Assembly (NCBI RefSeq): GCF_000331285.1
Contig: NZ_ANFX01000023.1
Location: forward strand, 1-48,988
Reading direction: 5' to 3'
Length of the DNA: 48,988 nucleotides
Source of the DNA: Porphyrobacter sp. AAP82
Lineage (GTDB): Bacteria; Pseudomonadota; Alphaproteobacteria; Sphingomonadales; Sphingomonadaceae
Below are positions 27,932-34,599 of the stretch, piece by piece. Below the pieces are notes generated by a model, which saw only the letters and a list, made by a program, of their open reading frames with translations, was not told where the DNA came from and made no database searches. Made by a program: the position numbers and the translations under genes. Within the stretch, counting starts at the first letter, position 1. Each line of letters begins with the position of its first letter.

Positions 27932-29107
27932 CTAGAACCTGCCCCACACGAAGCGGCTCGACAGGGCGTAGTTCCACACCGAACCCACCACGATCCCCGC
28001 CAGCGCGGCCGCGACCCAGAAGATGCCCTGCCCTTCGAGGAAGGTAGCGATCGCAACGTTGGCAAAGCCGCCGATCGCGCAGGTGGCGATGAAGCCTGCC
28101 CAGCCGCGCAGCAGCTCGCCCCAGCCGGTGAGGCGCTTGTCGCGATAGGTCAGCCAGTTGTTGAGCCAGAAGTTGAAGCTCATCGCCACCAGCACCGCCG
28201 CGCTCTGCGCGAAGGTGAAGGCGTGATCGAGCACGAACAGCAGGCTGGTGAGCACCATGAAGTGCACCACCACGCCCAGCGCGCCGACGGTGCCGAACAG
28301 GGCGAAGCGGGTCGGGATCACCTTGCCGAAGGTCTTGTCATAGAGGCCGGCGAGGAAATCGAACAGGATGGCGCGGTCCAGCTTGCTTTCTCCTTCGCGG
28401 CGGGCCGCGAAATTGAGGGGGAATTCCTTGACCCGCATCGGCTCTTCGGCCGTGGCGAGCAGATCGAGCAGGATCTTGAAGCCGATCGCCGAAAGCCGCG
28501 GCACCAGCGCGCGGGCGGCATCGGCGGGCAGCATGAAATAGCCGCTCATCGGATCGGTGAGCGCAACGCCGGTCATCTTGCGGGCGAGCGCGTTGGCATA
28601 AGTCGACAGCTTCTCGCGCTCGGGCGCGGCCCATTCGGCGGTGCTCGCGCCTTCGGCAAAGCGGCTGGCAACGCAGATCTCGGCCCCGCCCGATTTCAGC
28701 GCTTCGAGCATGCCCGGCAGCAACGCGGGATCGTGCTGGTGGTCGGCGTCCATCACCGCCACATAGGGCGCGGCGGTGGCGCAGAAGCCTTCGATCACCG
28801 CGCTCGACAGGCCTCGGCGGCCGATGCGCTGGATCACCCGCACGCGCGGATCGGCAAGCGCCAGCGCGCGCGCCTCGTCGGCGGTGCCATCCTTGCTGTC
28901 ATCATCGACGATGATCACCTCCCACGCCGCCACCGTGCCAAAGGCGCGGTCGATGCGCTCGAGCAGGGGGCCGAGATTGCCGCGCTCGTTGAAGGTCGGC
29001 AGGATGATGGCGAGTTCGAGCTTCACGGGCGCAGGCACCGGGGCCGGCCAGATGTCGGCGAGTTCGTCAGCGAGGCTGTCCAGGCGCGGAAAGGAGGCGT
29101 TATCCAT
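27932..29107 (-). CDS. Polyprenyl-phosphate glycosyltransferase (GT2) fused to GtrA
   Basis: 391 residues, two domains. Residues about 28-255 are a dolichyl-phosphate-mannose synthase-like GT2 (LELAIILPTFNERGNLGPLL, VIIVDDDSKDGTADEA, metal site MDADHQHD, and PMSGYFMLPADAARALVP). Residues about 265-391 form a GtrA membrane domain of four helices (FALFGTVGALGVVVHFMVLT and FWLNNWLTYRDKRLTGWGEL). GtrA proteins take part in moving lipid-linked sugars across the membrane. The start is uncertain: AGGAGG lies only two bases before this ATG. The AT-rich 56 bases upstream probably hold its promoter. Functional partner of the convergent PMT gene (inference). Confidence 0.9.
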   Translation of the reverse strand: MDNASFPRLDSLADELADIWPAPVPAPVKLELAIILPTFNERGNLGPLLERIDRAFGTVAAWEVIIVDDDSKDGTADEARALALADPRVRVIQRIGRRGLSSAVIEGFCATAAPYVAVMDADHQHDPALLPGMLEALKSGGAEICVASRFAEGASTAEWAAPEREKLSTYANALARKMTGVALTDPMSGYFMLPADAARALVPRLSAIGFKILLDLLATAEEPMRVKEFPLNFAARREGESKLDRAILFDFLAGLYDKTFGKVIPTRFALFGTVGALGVVVHFMVLTSLLFVLDHAFTFAQSAAVLVAMSFNFWLNNWLTYRDKRLTGWGELLRGWAGFIATCAIGGFANVAIATFLEGQGIFWVAAALAGIVVGSVWNYALSSRFVWGRF

Positions 29108-29163
29108 GGCCTCCTAATGCACCATAATTCTTTATAAACCATAACTGGCGCGCGCCCGGATCG
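29108..29163 (-). promoter_or_regulatory. AT-rich promoter region before the GT2-GtrA gene
   Basis: A short gap with strikingly low GC for this genome. On the transcribed strand it contains TTATGGT twice (direct repeat, 17 bases apart, 29122-29128 and 29139-29145 on the plus strand) around TTTATAAAG. A -10 element is plausible; a -35 is not clear. Confidence 0.35.
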
Positions 29164-30222
29164 TCAGAGCCGCTCGCGCACGCCGGCGCCGATCGCGGCG
29201 GTGCCGTGGTTGCCCCCCAGATCGCCGCCGAGGATGCCGTCGGCAAGGGCTCTGGCGACCGCGTCCTCGATCCTTGCCGCCTCGGCCTCGCGGCCGAAGG
29301 AATGGCGCAGCATCATCGCCGCCGACAGGATCGTCGCCATCGGGTTGGCCTTGCCTTGCCCGGCGATATCGGGCGCGCTGCCGTGGATCGGTTCATAGAG
29401 GCCGAAAGTCCCGAAGCCGGTCTGCCGCTCGCCCAGCGAGGCGGACGGCAGCAGGCCGATCGATCCAACCGCCGCGCTCGCCAGATCGCTCAGAATATCG
29501 CCGAACAGGTTGCCGGTCAGCACCACGCCGAAGCGTTCGGGGTGGCTGACGGTCTGCATCGCGGCATTATCGACATACATGTGTTCGAGCGTAACCTGCG
29601 GATATTCCGCCGCGACCTCGATCACCACGTCGCGCCACAACTGGCTGGTTTCGAGCACATTGGCCTTGTCGACGCTGGTGAGCTTCTGCCCCGAAGCCGC
29701 CGCCGCGCGGAAGGCGACATGGGCGATGCGGCGCACTTCGCTTTCCGCATAGGACATCGCGTCCCACCCCTCGCGCTCGCCATTGTCGGTCTCGCGCCGC
29801 CCCTTGGCGCCGAAATAGACATCGCCGGTCAGCTCGCGCACGATCAGCATGTCCAGCCCGTCCGCAATTTCCGCCCTGAGGGGCGAGAGGTGTTCGAGCC
29901 CCGCAAACACCCGCGCCGGGCGCAGGTTGGCGAACAGGCCGAGGTGCTTCCTGAGGCCGAGGATCGCCTGTTCGGGCCTGAGGTGCCGCTCCAGCGCGTC
30001 GCAGGAAGGGTCGCCCACCGCGCCGAACAGGATCGCGTCGGCCTCCTGGGCCATCTCGAGCGTTTCGGCCGGCAGCGGGTGGCCGTGGCGATGGTAGGCC
30101 GCCCCGCCCACGTCGCCCTCGAACAGGGTGAGACCCGGCAGGCCCAGTGCTTCGAGCACGGCCACCGCTTCGGCAGTGACTTCCGGGCCGATCCCGTCGC
30201 CGGGCAGGACTGCAATCTTCAT
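29164..30222 (-). CDS. leuB: 3-isopropylmalate dehydrogenase
   Basis: Third enzyme of leucine synthesis: NAD-dependent oxidative decarboxylation of 3-isopropylmalate. 352 residues, beginning [20 protein letters not shown]. Substrate-site residues are in [12 protein letters not shown] and [20 protein letters not shown] (Lys) and the metal-binding aspartates in [20 protein letters not shown]; the nucleotide loop is [20 protein letters not shown]. leuC/leuD are not adjacent. recO lies 13 bases upstream in the same direction, a plausible operon. Confidence 0.97.
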   Translation of the reverse strand: MKIAVLPGDGIGPEVTAEAVAVLEALGLPGLTLFEGDVGGAAYHRHGHPLPAETLEMAQEADAILFGAVGDPSCDALERHLRPEQAILGLRKHLGLFANLRPARVFAGLEHLSPLRAEIADGLDMLIVRELTGDVYFGAKGRRETDNGEREGWDAMSYAESEVRRIAHVAFRAAAASGQKLTSVDKANVLETSQLWRDVVIEVAAEYPQVTLEHMYVDNAAMQTVSHPERFGVVLTGNLFGDILSDLASAAVGSIGLLPSASLGERQTGFGTFGLYEPIHGSAPDIAGQGKANPMATILSAAMMLRHSFGREAEAARIEDAVARALADGILGGDLGGNHGTAAIGAGVRERL

Positions 30223-30235
30223 GTCTGTGGTTCTC

Positions 30236-30835
30236 TCACCCGATGCGCTGGAGCCGCTCGGTCAGCAGCTTTCGCGCGCCCATAACATCGCTCTTGGGCC
30301 CTGCAAGCAGGTAGTGCGCGATGCGGCGTTCGAGCGTGGCCAGCCGGGCCAGCTGGGCGGGGAGATCAGGCGCATCGGGCAGGGCCGTGCCGCCATAGCC
30401 CAGTTCGGACAGGAGCAGCGTTTCGTAAGCGATGAGCCCGCTCACCCACCCCCGTGCAGAAGGGGCGATGGCGATCGCCTCGAGCAGCGCGTCGAGGGCG
30501 GCATGGAGCGAGGGATAGGGCTGACGCTCGGGCAGGCTCGCGGCGGTGAGCGCGCAGACCCAGTGGATCGCGGCAGCCGGCAGCGGCTCGGTGATGAGCG
30601 CGGCGCGGGAATGTTCGAGCTCCAGCCTTGCGAAGGGAAGCTGGCTGCCTGCCTTCGTCGTGAACTCCGCCGCGACGCGGTTGCCCGGCACCATTACCGC
30701 GCGCATCTGCCGCCCGCGCCCGCCCGCGACATAGGCCGCGACGAGGCCCGCAGCCGGGGTCAGCACACGCACCATCGCCCCGGTCTCGCCCTGAGGCCGG
30801 GACGCGAGCACGATTGCGGCAGCACGCAGGCTCAT
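30236..30835 (-). CDS. recO: DNA repair protein RecO, short form
   Basis: Recombination mediator that with RecR loads RecA at gaps. 199 residues against about 240 in E. coli. The N-terminal OB fold is visible ([40 protein letters not shown]), and the helical domain with [20 protein letters not shown] and [15 protein letters not shown]. The C-terminal four-cysteine zinc motif of many RecO proteins is missing, as is common in alphaproteobacteria. Position 17 bases after ubiK and 13 before leuB. Confidence 0.88.
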   Translation of the reverse strand: MSLRAAAIVLASRPQGETGAMVRVLTPAAGLVAAYVAGGRGRQMRAVMVPGNRVAAEFTTKAGSQLPFARLELEHSRAALITEPLPAAAIHWVCALTAASLPERQPYPSLHAALDALLEAIAIAPSARGWVSGLIAYETLLLSELGYGGTALPDAPDLPAQLARLATLERRIAHYLLAGPKSDVMGARKLLTERLQRIG

Positions 30836-30852
30836 GCCCGCCGCGCCCGCGC

Positions 30853-31104
30853 CTACTGCTTGGAGGATTTGGCTTCCAGCGCCGCGAGCCGCGCTTCCAA
30901 TGCGTCGGCCTGTTCGCGCGCCTTCTGGGCCATGGCCTTGACCGTCTCGAACTCCTCGCGGGAGACGAAGTCGATCCCGCCAAAGGCCTCGCGCATGCGT
31001 TCGCGCGCGCTTTCACGGGCTTCGCGGGTCATGCCCGCCATGGTCCCCGCCGCGCTGTTGGCAAGCTTGACGAGGTCGGCGATGATCGGGTTCTGGCTTT
31101 GCAT
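30853..31104 (-). CDS. ubiK: UbiK-type accessory factor (BMFP family)
   Basis: 83 residues from the ATG at 31104 (MQSQNPIIADLVKLANSAAG); a longer frame runs into a palindromic repeat. The first half resembles BMFP/DUF526 proteins (LANSAAGTMAGMTREARESA, then MREAFGGIDFVSREEFETV), and the C-terminal third is a coiled coil rich in A, E and K (QADALEARLAALEAKSSKQ). Family members form trimers and assist ubiquinone biosynthesis with UbiJ. It stands at the head of ubiK-recO-leuB. Confidence 0.88.
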   Translation of the reverse strand: MQSQNPIIADLVKLANSAAGTMAGMTREARESARERMREAFGGIDFVSREEFETVKAMAQKAREQADALEARLAALEAKSSKQ

Positions 31105-31120
31105 TTTCTCTTTTTGGGGA

Positions 31121-31216
31121 GGCTTGCACAGATGTGCAAGCCTATCCTCGCTCATGCGACCTTAAGGTCGCGTCGCTGCGGGCGCGCGTTCGCGCTTGCG
31201 GACGGCTACGCCGTCC
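31121..31216 (+). repeat. Mosaic multi-hairpin repeat, copy D
   Basis: Perfect stem 0 GGCTTGCACA-GA-TGTGCAAGCC (31121-31142), linker TATCCTCGCTCA, perfect stem 1 GCGACCTTAAGGTCGC (31156-31171), linker GTCGCTGCGGGC, mini-hairpin GCGCG-TTCG-CGC, TTGCGG, stem 2 GGACGGC-TAC-GCCGTCC (31200-31216). It fills the ubiK-tspO gap and is the most regular copy. Confidence 0.8.
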
Positions 31217-31252
31217 GTTAACCGCCACACGATAGATCGACAGGCTCGCGCC

Positions 31253-31801
31253 TCAGAACTCGACCTTGGTGGCCGCGCCGTCGATACCGCGCTGACCGCC
31301 GTCGGGATTTTCGGCGATGAACTGGTAGTTGAGTGCGCCCGCAAAGCACAGCCACACCAGATAGGGCAGCAGCAACAGCCCCGCATTGCGCCGCACCCGC
31401 AGCACCAGCGCCAGCGCGATCAGCAAGGTGGCGATCGCGACCCCGATGACAATCAGGCCCAGCATCATGTCCTGCATCCCGAAAAACACCGCGCTCCAGC
31501 TTTGCGCGATCAGGAAATGGACCCCGAACACCGCCAGCGCGATTCCCCGCCCCGGCGCGCCCCAGGCACTCGCCACCAGTGCCAGGGCAAGGCCGATCAG
31601 CACGAACAGCACCGTCCACACAATCATGAAGGTGACCGGCGGCGGATAGATCGCGGGCTTCACCAGCCCGGCAAACCACGCCGTGTCGGGCCCGCCGAAC
31701 TTGCTTGCGACAAACCCGATCAGCAGCACCAGCGGCACCATGAGCAGCGCCCAGCGCAGGAAGCTGGCGCGCAGCTGGGCGGGGGAAGCGAGGAGGTTCA
31801 T
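31253..31801 (-). CDS. tspO: TspO/MBR-family tryptophan-rich sensory protein
   Basis: Five-helix membrane protein of 182 residues from the ATG at 31801. Family features: WFAGLVKPAIYPPPVTFMIV with the conserved KP-x-x-x-PP motif, W-T-V-L-F-V-L-I-G-L-A, and LVWLCFAGALNYQFIAENPD at the end of helix 5. In photosynthetic alphaproteobacteria TspO responds to oxygen and binds tetrapyrroles; this fits an Erythrobacter-like host but is not shown by this window. The C-terminus is extended by about 15 residues. The 5' leader carries a four-fold 11-bp repeat next to the start. Confidence 0.92.
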   Translation of the reverse strand: MNLLASPAQLRASFLRWALLMVPLVLLIGFVASKFGGPDTAWFAGLVKPAIYPPPVTFMIVWTVLFVLIGLALALVASAWGAPGRGIALAVFGVHFLIAQSWSAVFFGMQDMMLGLIVIGVAIATLLIALALVLRVRRNAGLLLLPYLVWLCFAGALNYQFIAENPDGGQRGIDGAATKVEF

Positions 31802-31809
31802 TGAGGTTC

Positions 31810-31853
31810 CTGTCCTTGGCCTGTCCTTGGCCTGTCCTTGGCCTGTCGTTGGC
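31810..31853 (-). repeat. Four 11-bp tandem repeats at the tspO ribosome-binding site
   Basis: Plus-strand unit CTGTCCTTGGC occurs three times exactly and a fourth time with one change (CTGTCGTTGGC), without gaps. On the mRNA each exact unit carries CCAAGGACAG, so AAGGA, an SD-like sequence, recurs three times every 11 bases, the last one about 12 bases before the ATG. Confidence 0.9.
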
Positions 31854-32145
31854 CGATCTTTCGGATCACCGGGAGCGCGGCCGATACCAGAGGCGCTCGC
31901 CCGCGCCAACTTTTCCGCACCCTTTTGCCCCGCGATGAACCACCGCCGGACGCGCGGCCGCAGCGAATTGCGAAAAATGTGGTGAAAATTGGGCAGAGGT
32001 GCACGAAACGCTTTGGGGTCTGGAAAAACCTCTGCTAGACGCTGCCACATTCCTGCCGTGATTCGAAGCGCAGTAGCGGCGGGAAGATAAACAAATCGCG
32101 CTTTTGCTCATTACCGGCCCTGCCGGGCCCATAGGGGAAATGACC

Positions 32146-32334
32146 ATGAAGAAGATCGCTCTCGTCGCCGTCGCCGGCCTCGCCCTCGCCACCGCCGCTT
32201 GCTCGAAGCCCGCTGAAGAAGCTTCGACCGAAGCCGACGCGATGGCCGTTGCTGAAGAGCCGATGGCTGAAGCCACCGCCGAAGCGACCCCGGCTGCTGA
32301 AGAAGCTGCTCCGGAAGCCACCCCGGCCGAGTAA
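32146..32334 (+). CDS. Small Ala/Glu-rich lipoprotein
   Basis: 62 residues from the ATG at 32146 (AGGGGAA six bases upstream). The signal peptide MKKIALVAVAGLALATAACS ends in a lipobox (TAAC). The mature part is only Ala, Glu, Pro and Thr with few exceptions (KPAEEASTEADAMAVAEEPM, then two EATPA repeats), so it is acidic and disordered. An abundant small envelope lipoprotein is likely; no family recognised. A strong terminator follows after 50 bases, so it is a single-gene unit. Confidence 0.85.
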   Translation: MKKIALVAVAGLALATAACSKPAEEASTEADAMAVAEEPMAEATAEATPAAEEAAPEATPAE

Positions 32335-32384
32335 GCCTTAACGGCTTTCCGGCCTCGATCTTCGGATTGGGGACAGGAACAGAC

Positions 32385-32425
32385 AAGGCCGGTAGCAACC
32401 ACGGTTGCTGCCGGCCTTTTCTTTT
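32385..32425 (+). terminator. Intrinsic terminator of the small lipoprotein gene
   Basis: Stem AAGGCCGG-x-AGCAACC with GGTTGC-x-GCCGGCCTT (32385-32418), then TTCTTTT. It also stands 5 bases past the end of the convergent methyltransferase gene and may stop both. Confidence 0.9.
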
Positions 32426-32430
32426 GCCGG

Positions 32431-33195
32431 CTACCGGCGGGTCGCGCTTATCAGGAATTCGACATTGCCCTGCGGCCCGGTGATCGGGCTTTCGGTGATC
32501 CCCTGGACCTCCCAGCCGAGCCCCTCGATCCAGCCGCGCACCTCTTCGCACACGCGCTGGTGAAGCGCGGGATCGCGCACCACCCCGCCCTTGCCGACCT
32601 CCTCGCGCCCGACTTCGAACTGCGGCTTGATCAGCGCGACCAGCTGGCATTGCGGCGCCGCCAGCCGGAGCGGCACCTCCAGCACCTTCGCCAGCGAGAT
32701 GAAACTCGCATCGCAAACCACCCAGTTGCACGGGCGGTCGATATTCTCGGGCGTCAGCAGGCGGGCAGACAATTGTTCGAGCACTGTCACGCGCGGGTCT
32801 TCGCGCAGCTTCCAGGCGAGCTGGTTGGTGCCGCTGTCGACGCAGAACACATGCTCCGCCCCGTGGGTCAGCAGCACATCGGTAAAGCCGCCGGTCGAAG
32901 AGCCGATATCCATCGCCGTCGCGCCGGCCGGATCGAGCCCGAAATGCGTGATCGCGTGCGCCAGCTTGATCCCGCCGCGGCTCACCCAGGGATGATCGCG
33001 CCCGCGCACCTCCAGCGCCGCATCCTCGGCGATCTGGTGGCCGGGCTTGTCGATCTTGGTCTCCCCCGCAAACACCAGCCCCGCCATCACCAACGCCTGC
33101 GCCCGCGCACGACTTTCGGCGAGCCCGCGCATGGTCAGCAGCTGGTCGACGCGGCGCTTTTGCGCTTTCGGGGGACGGGGCGGATGGTCGGGCAT
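32431..33195 (-). CDS. tlyA: TlyA-family rRNA 2'-O-methyltransferase
   Basis: 254 residues from the ATG at 33195; a TTG two codons earlier is possible. The N-terminal S4 RNA-binding domain (RRVDQLLTMRGLAESRARAQ, about 15-75) precedes an FtsJ/RrmJ-like methyltransferase: PWVSRGGIKLAHAI, SAM motif AMDIGSSTGGFTDVLLTHGA, VCDASFISL and IKPQFEVGREEV. TlyA in mycobacteria 2'-O-methylates C1409 of 16S and C1920 of 23S rRNA, giving capreomycin sensitivity; the same family is called a haemolysin in older annotation. Convergent with the small lipoprotein gene. Confidence 0.9.
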   Translation of the reverse strand: MPDHPPRPPKAQKRRVDQLLTMRGLAESRARAQALVMAGLVFAGETKIDKPGHQIAEDAALEVRGRDHPWVSRGGIKLAHAITHFGLDPAGATAMDIGSSTGGFTDVLLTHGAEHVFCVDSGTNQLAWKLREDPRVTVLEQLSARLLTPENIDRPCNWVVCDASFISLAKVLEVPLRLAAPQCQLVALIKPQFEVGREEVGKGGVVRDPALHQRVCEEVRGWIEGLGWEVQGITESPITGPQGNVEFLISATRR

Positions 33196-33230
33196 GGACA
33201 AGGGGAGGCCCTAGCGCGCAAAGTGCAGGC

Positions 33231-33770
33231 ATGAAAGCCGGACTTCCCCTGCTCGCCCTGACGCTCGTCCTTGCCGCCTGCGCGCCTGCCGCCAAGGCCC
33301 CGCCGGTGGCGACCGCCGCCAGGCCTGCCCCGCGCCCTGCTCTCGTGGCCGCCCCCGCCCGCCCCGCGCCGCTGCCTGCTCCGGTCGACATGCAGTGGAT
33401 GGACGCCCCGCTGACGCCGGGGAGCTGGTCTTACGAAGGCCGCGGCAACCTGACGCTTGCGGTATTCTCGGGTCAGGCCGTGTTTGCGATGCATTGCTGG
33501 AGGCCCAGGGGTGAGCTCTCCTTTGTCCTTGGCGGAGAGACGGGTTCGGTCGCCACAATCCGGACCGAGACCGCCGCGCGCGCCTTGCCCTTGCAGCATT
33601 CGGGCGCCGAAATCCCAACCTCTGCCACTATCCTTAACGCGCGCGACCCGCTGCTGGATGCAATGGCGCTGTCGAAGGGACGGTTCGCGGTAGAGGTGGA
33701 CGGCACCGCCCCGCTCATCCTGCCCAGCCATGCCGAGGTCAGCCGGGTGATCGAGGATTGCAGGGGGTAG
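33231..33770 (+). CDS. Uncharacterised envelope lipoprotein
   Basis: 179 residues. MKAGLPLLALTLVLAACAPA is a lipoprotein signal with lipobox LAAC. A Pro/Ala linker follows to about residue 50, then a compact domain (MQWMDAPLTPGSWSYEGRGN, FAMHCWRPRGELSFVLGGET) with an internal cysteine and a C-terminal one (VIEDCRG) that could pair. I do not recognise the family, although a conserved hypothetical of sphingomonads is likely. It diverges from tlyA by 35 bases. Confidence 0.75.
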   Translation: MKAGLPLLALTLVLAACAPAAKAPPVATAARPAPRPALVAAPARPAPLPAPVDMQWMDAPLTPGSWSYEGRGNLTLAVFSGQAVFAMHCWRPRGELSFVLGGETGSVATIRTETAARALPLQHSGAEIPTSATILNARDPLLDAMALSKGRFAVEVDGTAPLILPSHAEVSRVIEDCRG

Positions 33771-33799
33771 AAGGAACGGGGGCGGTTCTCGCTGATTTC

Positions 33800-33897
33800 G
33801 GACCCGCAGGGTCCGCAAGGCCACGCGGCCGCCCCGCAGGTGCTCGATCCCGCAGGGATCGAAACAGCATCGAGGATGTGCCCAAGGAGGCGGGCAC
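33800..33897 (-). repeat. Mosaic multi-hairpin repeat, copy A
   Basis: Read on the minus strand: stem 0 GTGCCC/GGGCAC (33878-33897), linker ATCCTCGATGC, stem 1 TCGATCCC-TGC-GGGATCGA, linker CTGCGGGGCGGC, GGCC, TTGCGG, stem 2 GGACCC-TGC-GGGTCC (33800-33814). 35 bases (33834-33868) match copy B at 34387-34421 in the opposite direction with one difference, and that difference lies in stem 1. Confidence 0.85.
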
Positions 33898-33991
33898 GCA
33901 AACAAGGGCCCCTTCCGCCGATTCTATACATTAATATCCACAGGTCCATGCACAAGGCATCCCCAGCCTGTCCACAGCCGCGCCGGAAACG

Positions 33992-34018
33992 AAAAACGCC
34001 CGAGGTCTCCCCCGGGCG
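33992..34018 (-). terminator. Minus-strand intrinsic terminator
   Basis: CGCCCG-N10-CGGGCG followed by TTTTT on the minus strand. No minus-strand gene lies upstream of it before ilvE's non-coding leader, so it would end a transcript made from within 34019-34350, or serve as an insulator. Confidence 0.7.
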
Positions 34019-34194
34019 GCCAGTCCGCACACGTTACGCGGCGAGGCATGAGTATGACGCCGGAAAAGATTATTTCAAGTCTTGTGGATGCCCCCGCAAT
34101 GACTCACATTGCACCCGAGGCCAGCGGCGAACGCGGCTCTCGGCCCCCGGTGAAACGCGGGGTCTGGCTCACAAGCGCGAAAGGAGGTGATCCG

Positions 34195-34251
34195 ATGTCT
34201 CATGGTTCAGTAGCGAGGTCGGTGAAGATCCCTACGGAGCATACTCGGTAA
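34195..34251 (+). CDS. 18-residue peptide behind a maximal Shine-Dalgarno sequence
   Basis: MSHGSVARSVKIPTEHTR, ATG at 34195, TAA at 34249. The SD AAAGGAGGTGATCC (34180-34193) complements 14 bases of the 16S rRNA 3' end with optimal spacing. Only about half of the third positions are G/C, against roughly nine tenths in neighbouring genes. GGTGAT of the SD can pair with ATCATC just after the stop codon (34251-34256). Basic, hydrophilic, no signal. It could be a real micro-protein, a leader peptide or a ribosome-binding decoy. Confidence 0.4.
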   Translation: MSHGSVARSVKIPTEHTR

Positions 34252-34305
34252 ATCATCCTTCTGAGTAAGGCACCGTGAGCGGCACTTCCGGCCGCTGACC
34301 ATGTT

Positions 34306-34348
34306 AAGGGCGTTTCCTCCGACGGGCAGGAAACGCCCTTTTCATTTT
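34306..34348 (+). terminator. Strong intrinsic terminator after the short reading frame
   Basis: Perfect 12-bp stem AAGGGCGTTTCC / GGAAACGCCCTT (34306-34317, 34329-34340) with 11-base loop, then TTCATTTT. It lies 54 bases after the stop of the 18-codon frame and 250 bases before ilvE. Confidence 0.92.
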
Positions 34349-34357
34349 GGCTTTTTC

Positions 34358-34454
34358 GAGCGGGCCTCCGCCCGCTCGTCCTCGGCGCTGTTTCGATCCC
34401 TGCGGAATCGAGCACCTGCGGGCGGCAGGTCGGCCTTGCGGTCGCTGCGCGACC
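34358..34454 (+). repeat. Mosaic multi-hairpin repeat, copy B
   Basis: Stem 0 GAGCGGGC-CTCC-GCCCGCTC (34358-34377), linker GTCCTCGGCGC, stem 1 TCGATCCC-TGC-GGAATCGA, linker CCTGCGGGCGGC, GGTCGGCC, TTGCGG, stem 2 GGTCGC-TGC-GCGACC (34440-34454). With copy A it forms an inverted pair around the structured unit. Beyond it, up to ilvE, lies a further GC palindrome (GGACCATG-CGCAG-CATGGT) and nothing coding. Confidence 0.85.
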
Positions 34455-34599
34455 GATCCAGCGCAATCCTCCTGTTGTCCCTACGCGACAGCTTCGCTTC
34501 CACGGGAGGGGGACCATGCGCAGCATGGTGGAGGGGCACGCGAGGTCTTGTTCAAGAGTAATCTTGCCCTCGCCCCCGCGCAGGATTAGGCGCTTGGCC

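Larger units (their letters stand above)
34045..34348 (+). ncRNA. Candidate structured RNA / short-peptide transcript
   Basis: A stretch of lower GC and unbiased third positions than any neighbouring gene, bounded by a plus-strand terminator (34306-34348) and a minus-strand terminator at its other side. Hairpins visible: GCAATG-ACTCA-CATTGC (34096-34112), GAGGCCAG with CTGGCTC (34117-34124, 34164-34170) enclosing CCCC/GGGG, and AGCGGC/GCCGCT (34279-34295). It contains AAAGGAGGTGATCC, the full complement of the 16S rRNA 3' tail, in front of an ATG. A 67-codon frame from 34048 and a 42-codon minus-strand frame exist, but codon use fits neither. The 5' end is not defined; no known RNA family recognised. 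Confidence 0.5.

Noticed and set aside
33920..34090. AT-rich patch with DnaA-box-like sequences (ATATCCACA, CTGTCCACA, TTGTGGATG)
   Set aside because: Each differs from TTATCCACA by one or more bases, they are few and irregular, and no dnaA, dnaN, parAB or gidA-type neighbour supports an origin.
34048..34251. 67-codon frame covering the structured unit
   Set aside because: Codon use is unlike host genes, no SD fits its start, and its end is better explained by the internal ATG behind the strong SD. Kept only as part of the RNA candidate.
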